DNA from: Sipunculus nudus
Taxonomy: Eukaryota; Annelida; Sipuncula; Golfingiida; Sipunculidae
NCBI GenBank assembly: GCA_026874595.1
Contig: CM049309.1
Span: forward strand, 51,992,079 to 52,056,078
Direction of reading: 5' to 3'
DNA: 64,000 nucleotides
Part shown: positions 63,410 to 64,000 of the stretch, piece by piece
How positions within the stretch are numbered: position 1 is the first letter of the stretch
Layout of the letters: each line of letters begins with the position of its first letter
Made by a program: the position numbers and the translations under genes
The notes under the pieces: generated by a model
Told to the model about the DNA's origin: nothing
The model's database searches: none
What the model saw: the letters and a program-made list of their open reading frames with translations, nothing else

Positions 63410-63935
63410 GGAAGCTCAGCTTACCTTCTCTCCTCAAGCAGCAGTCTCATTCCATTCCTGCTAATCCATTTCATTTCGACACTGCTTTCATGGGGAGCTT
63501 CTGCTGTAGACTGCCACCAGGGGGAGCATGACTGTCTGAGCAATATTTTGGTGATCACTTGCCTTACACCTGGGAATTTTCAACTGCGCATATCACTACA
63601 CCATTCTCATTGCTTGAGACAACTTTTTATTTTGTGTATCACCCAGACATCAATAGCTTGACTTACACCTTAGAATGCAACCCGACATTGTTAAAACTTA
63701 ACTAACCCCAGGGATTGTACGCTCTCTTAGATCAAAATATTTTGTTATTGTGTGACATCTCCCAGAGGGCAGCCTTGGCATAGCACCAATATATAAAGCT
63801 CCCCCTGGTGTTGATCAATCTTAAGCAGATGTTCAGTGTGAAAGAGCTGTGTCAAAATGAAATGGATTACCAGTAATGGAAGGCAACTGCTGCTTGTGGA
63901 GAGTTTCCTTACCCTGCAGCTTCTGGTCATCATGG
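63410..63935. repeat. Inverted repeat of about 120 bp arms, MITE-like
   Basis: The left arm at about 63432-63530 (CAAGCAGCAGTCTCATTCCA, AATCCATTTCATTTCGACAC, CACCAGGGGGAGC) and the reverse complement of about 63790-63910 (CAAGCAGCAGTTGCCTTCCA, AATCCATTTCATTTTGACAC, CACCAGGGGGAGC) match closely. The spacer is about 0.25 kb. This folds into a long hairpin, as a MITE or folded-back repeat would. Open frames of 94 (plus) and 62 (minus) codons share the translated SS...IHFI pattern because the arms are inverted copies; they are not credible genes. Confidence 0.65.
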
Positions 63936-64000
63936 ACGCCTGCTTTATGTCAGTATAAGGCAGATACAGAACTATATATAAAAATAATCAATTATGATTA

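Overview
The window is AT-rich eukaryotic DNA with introns, very long gene-poor stretches and dense nested repeats. The repeats resemble the minisatellite-bearing, Helitron-like 'pearl/HINE' elements known from bivalve molluscs. A marine bivalve or another mollusc is therefore the best guess; that is inference, because the only clear host gene is conserved across animals.

One host gene can be read with confidence. It is the 3' part of a plus-strand E3 ubiquitin ligase gene of the RNF111/RNF165 (Arkadia) family. Five exons (777-942, 9925-10005, 27044-27130, 28666-28751, 29364-29490) have consensus splice sites and compatible phases, and together encode 181 residues. They give a His-rich stretch, a Pro-rich stretch, the TRGA/TIER region and a complete C-terminal RING-H2 domain. 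The 5' part lies upstream of base 1. A repeat-poor 4.5 kb stretch follows the stop and may be the 3' UTR.

The introns (1-29 kb) and the region 35-60 kb are mostly transposable elements. At least five families share one plan: insertion at a T-tract, a 5' tip that is the inverted complement of a motif near the 3' end, often a TCCG-type microsatellite close to the 5' end, internal tandem repeats, a short 3' palindrome, and a terminal CTTG or CTAG followed by TT. Family 1 (2.6 kb, two units of about 670 bp) has six copies. Family 1b (about 140-bp repeats) has two. Family 2 (about 300-bp repeats) has two. Family 3 (about 277-bp repeats) has four, mostly partial. Pearl-like family 4 (180-bp repeats) has two. 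A shorter family 5 has one. Many are nested: 1b in 1, 4 in 1, 2 twice in 3, and 1 inside two TA-flanked DNA transposons. One of these transposons is pogo/Tigger-like and keeps the N-terminal DNA-binding part of a transposase.

The most unusual structure lies at 36.6-49.3 kb. A unique 1.2 kb sequence is present in inverted orientation on both sides of a 5.7 kb spacer. The right arm lacks the family 1 copy found in the left arm, giving a natural empty site. At the shared inner breakpoint the two arms carry different element families in the same T-tract. The left arm also holds a 706-bp GC-richer segment absent from the right arm, followed by a short ORF that looks protein-like but has a stop in the right-arm copy.

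The remaining sequence (roughly 45-46, 53.4-57 and 60.9-63.4 kb) shows only microsatellites and unrecognised AT-rich DNA, apart from one possible minus-strand terminal exon at 49389-49697.
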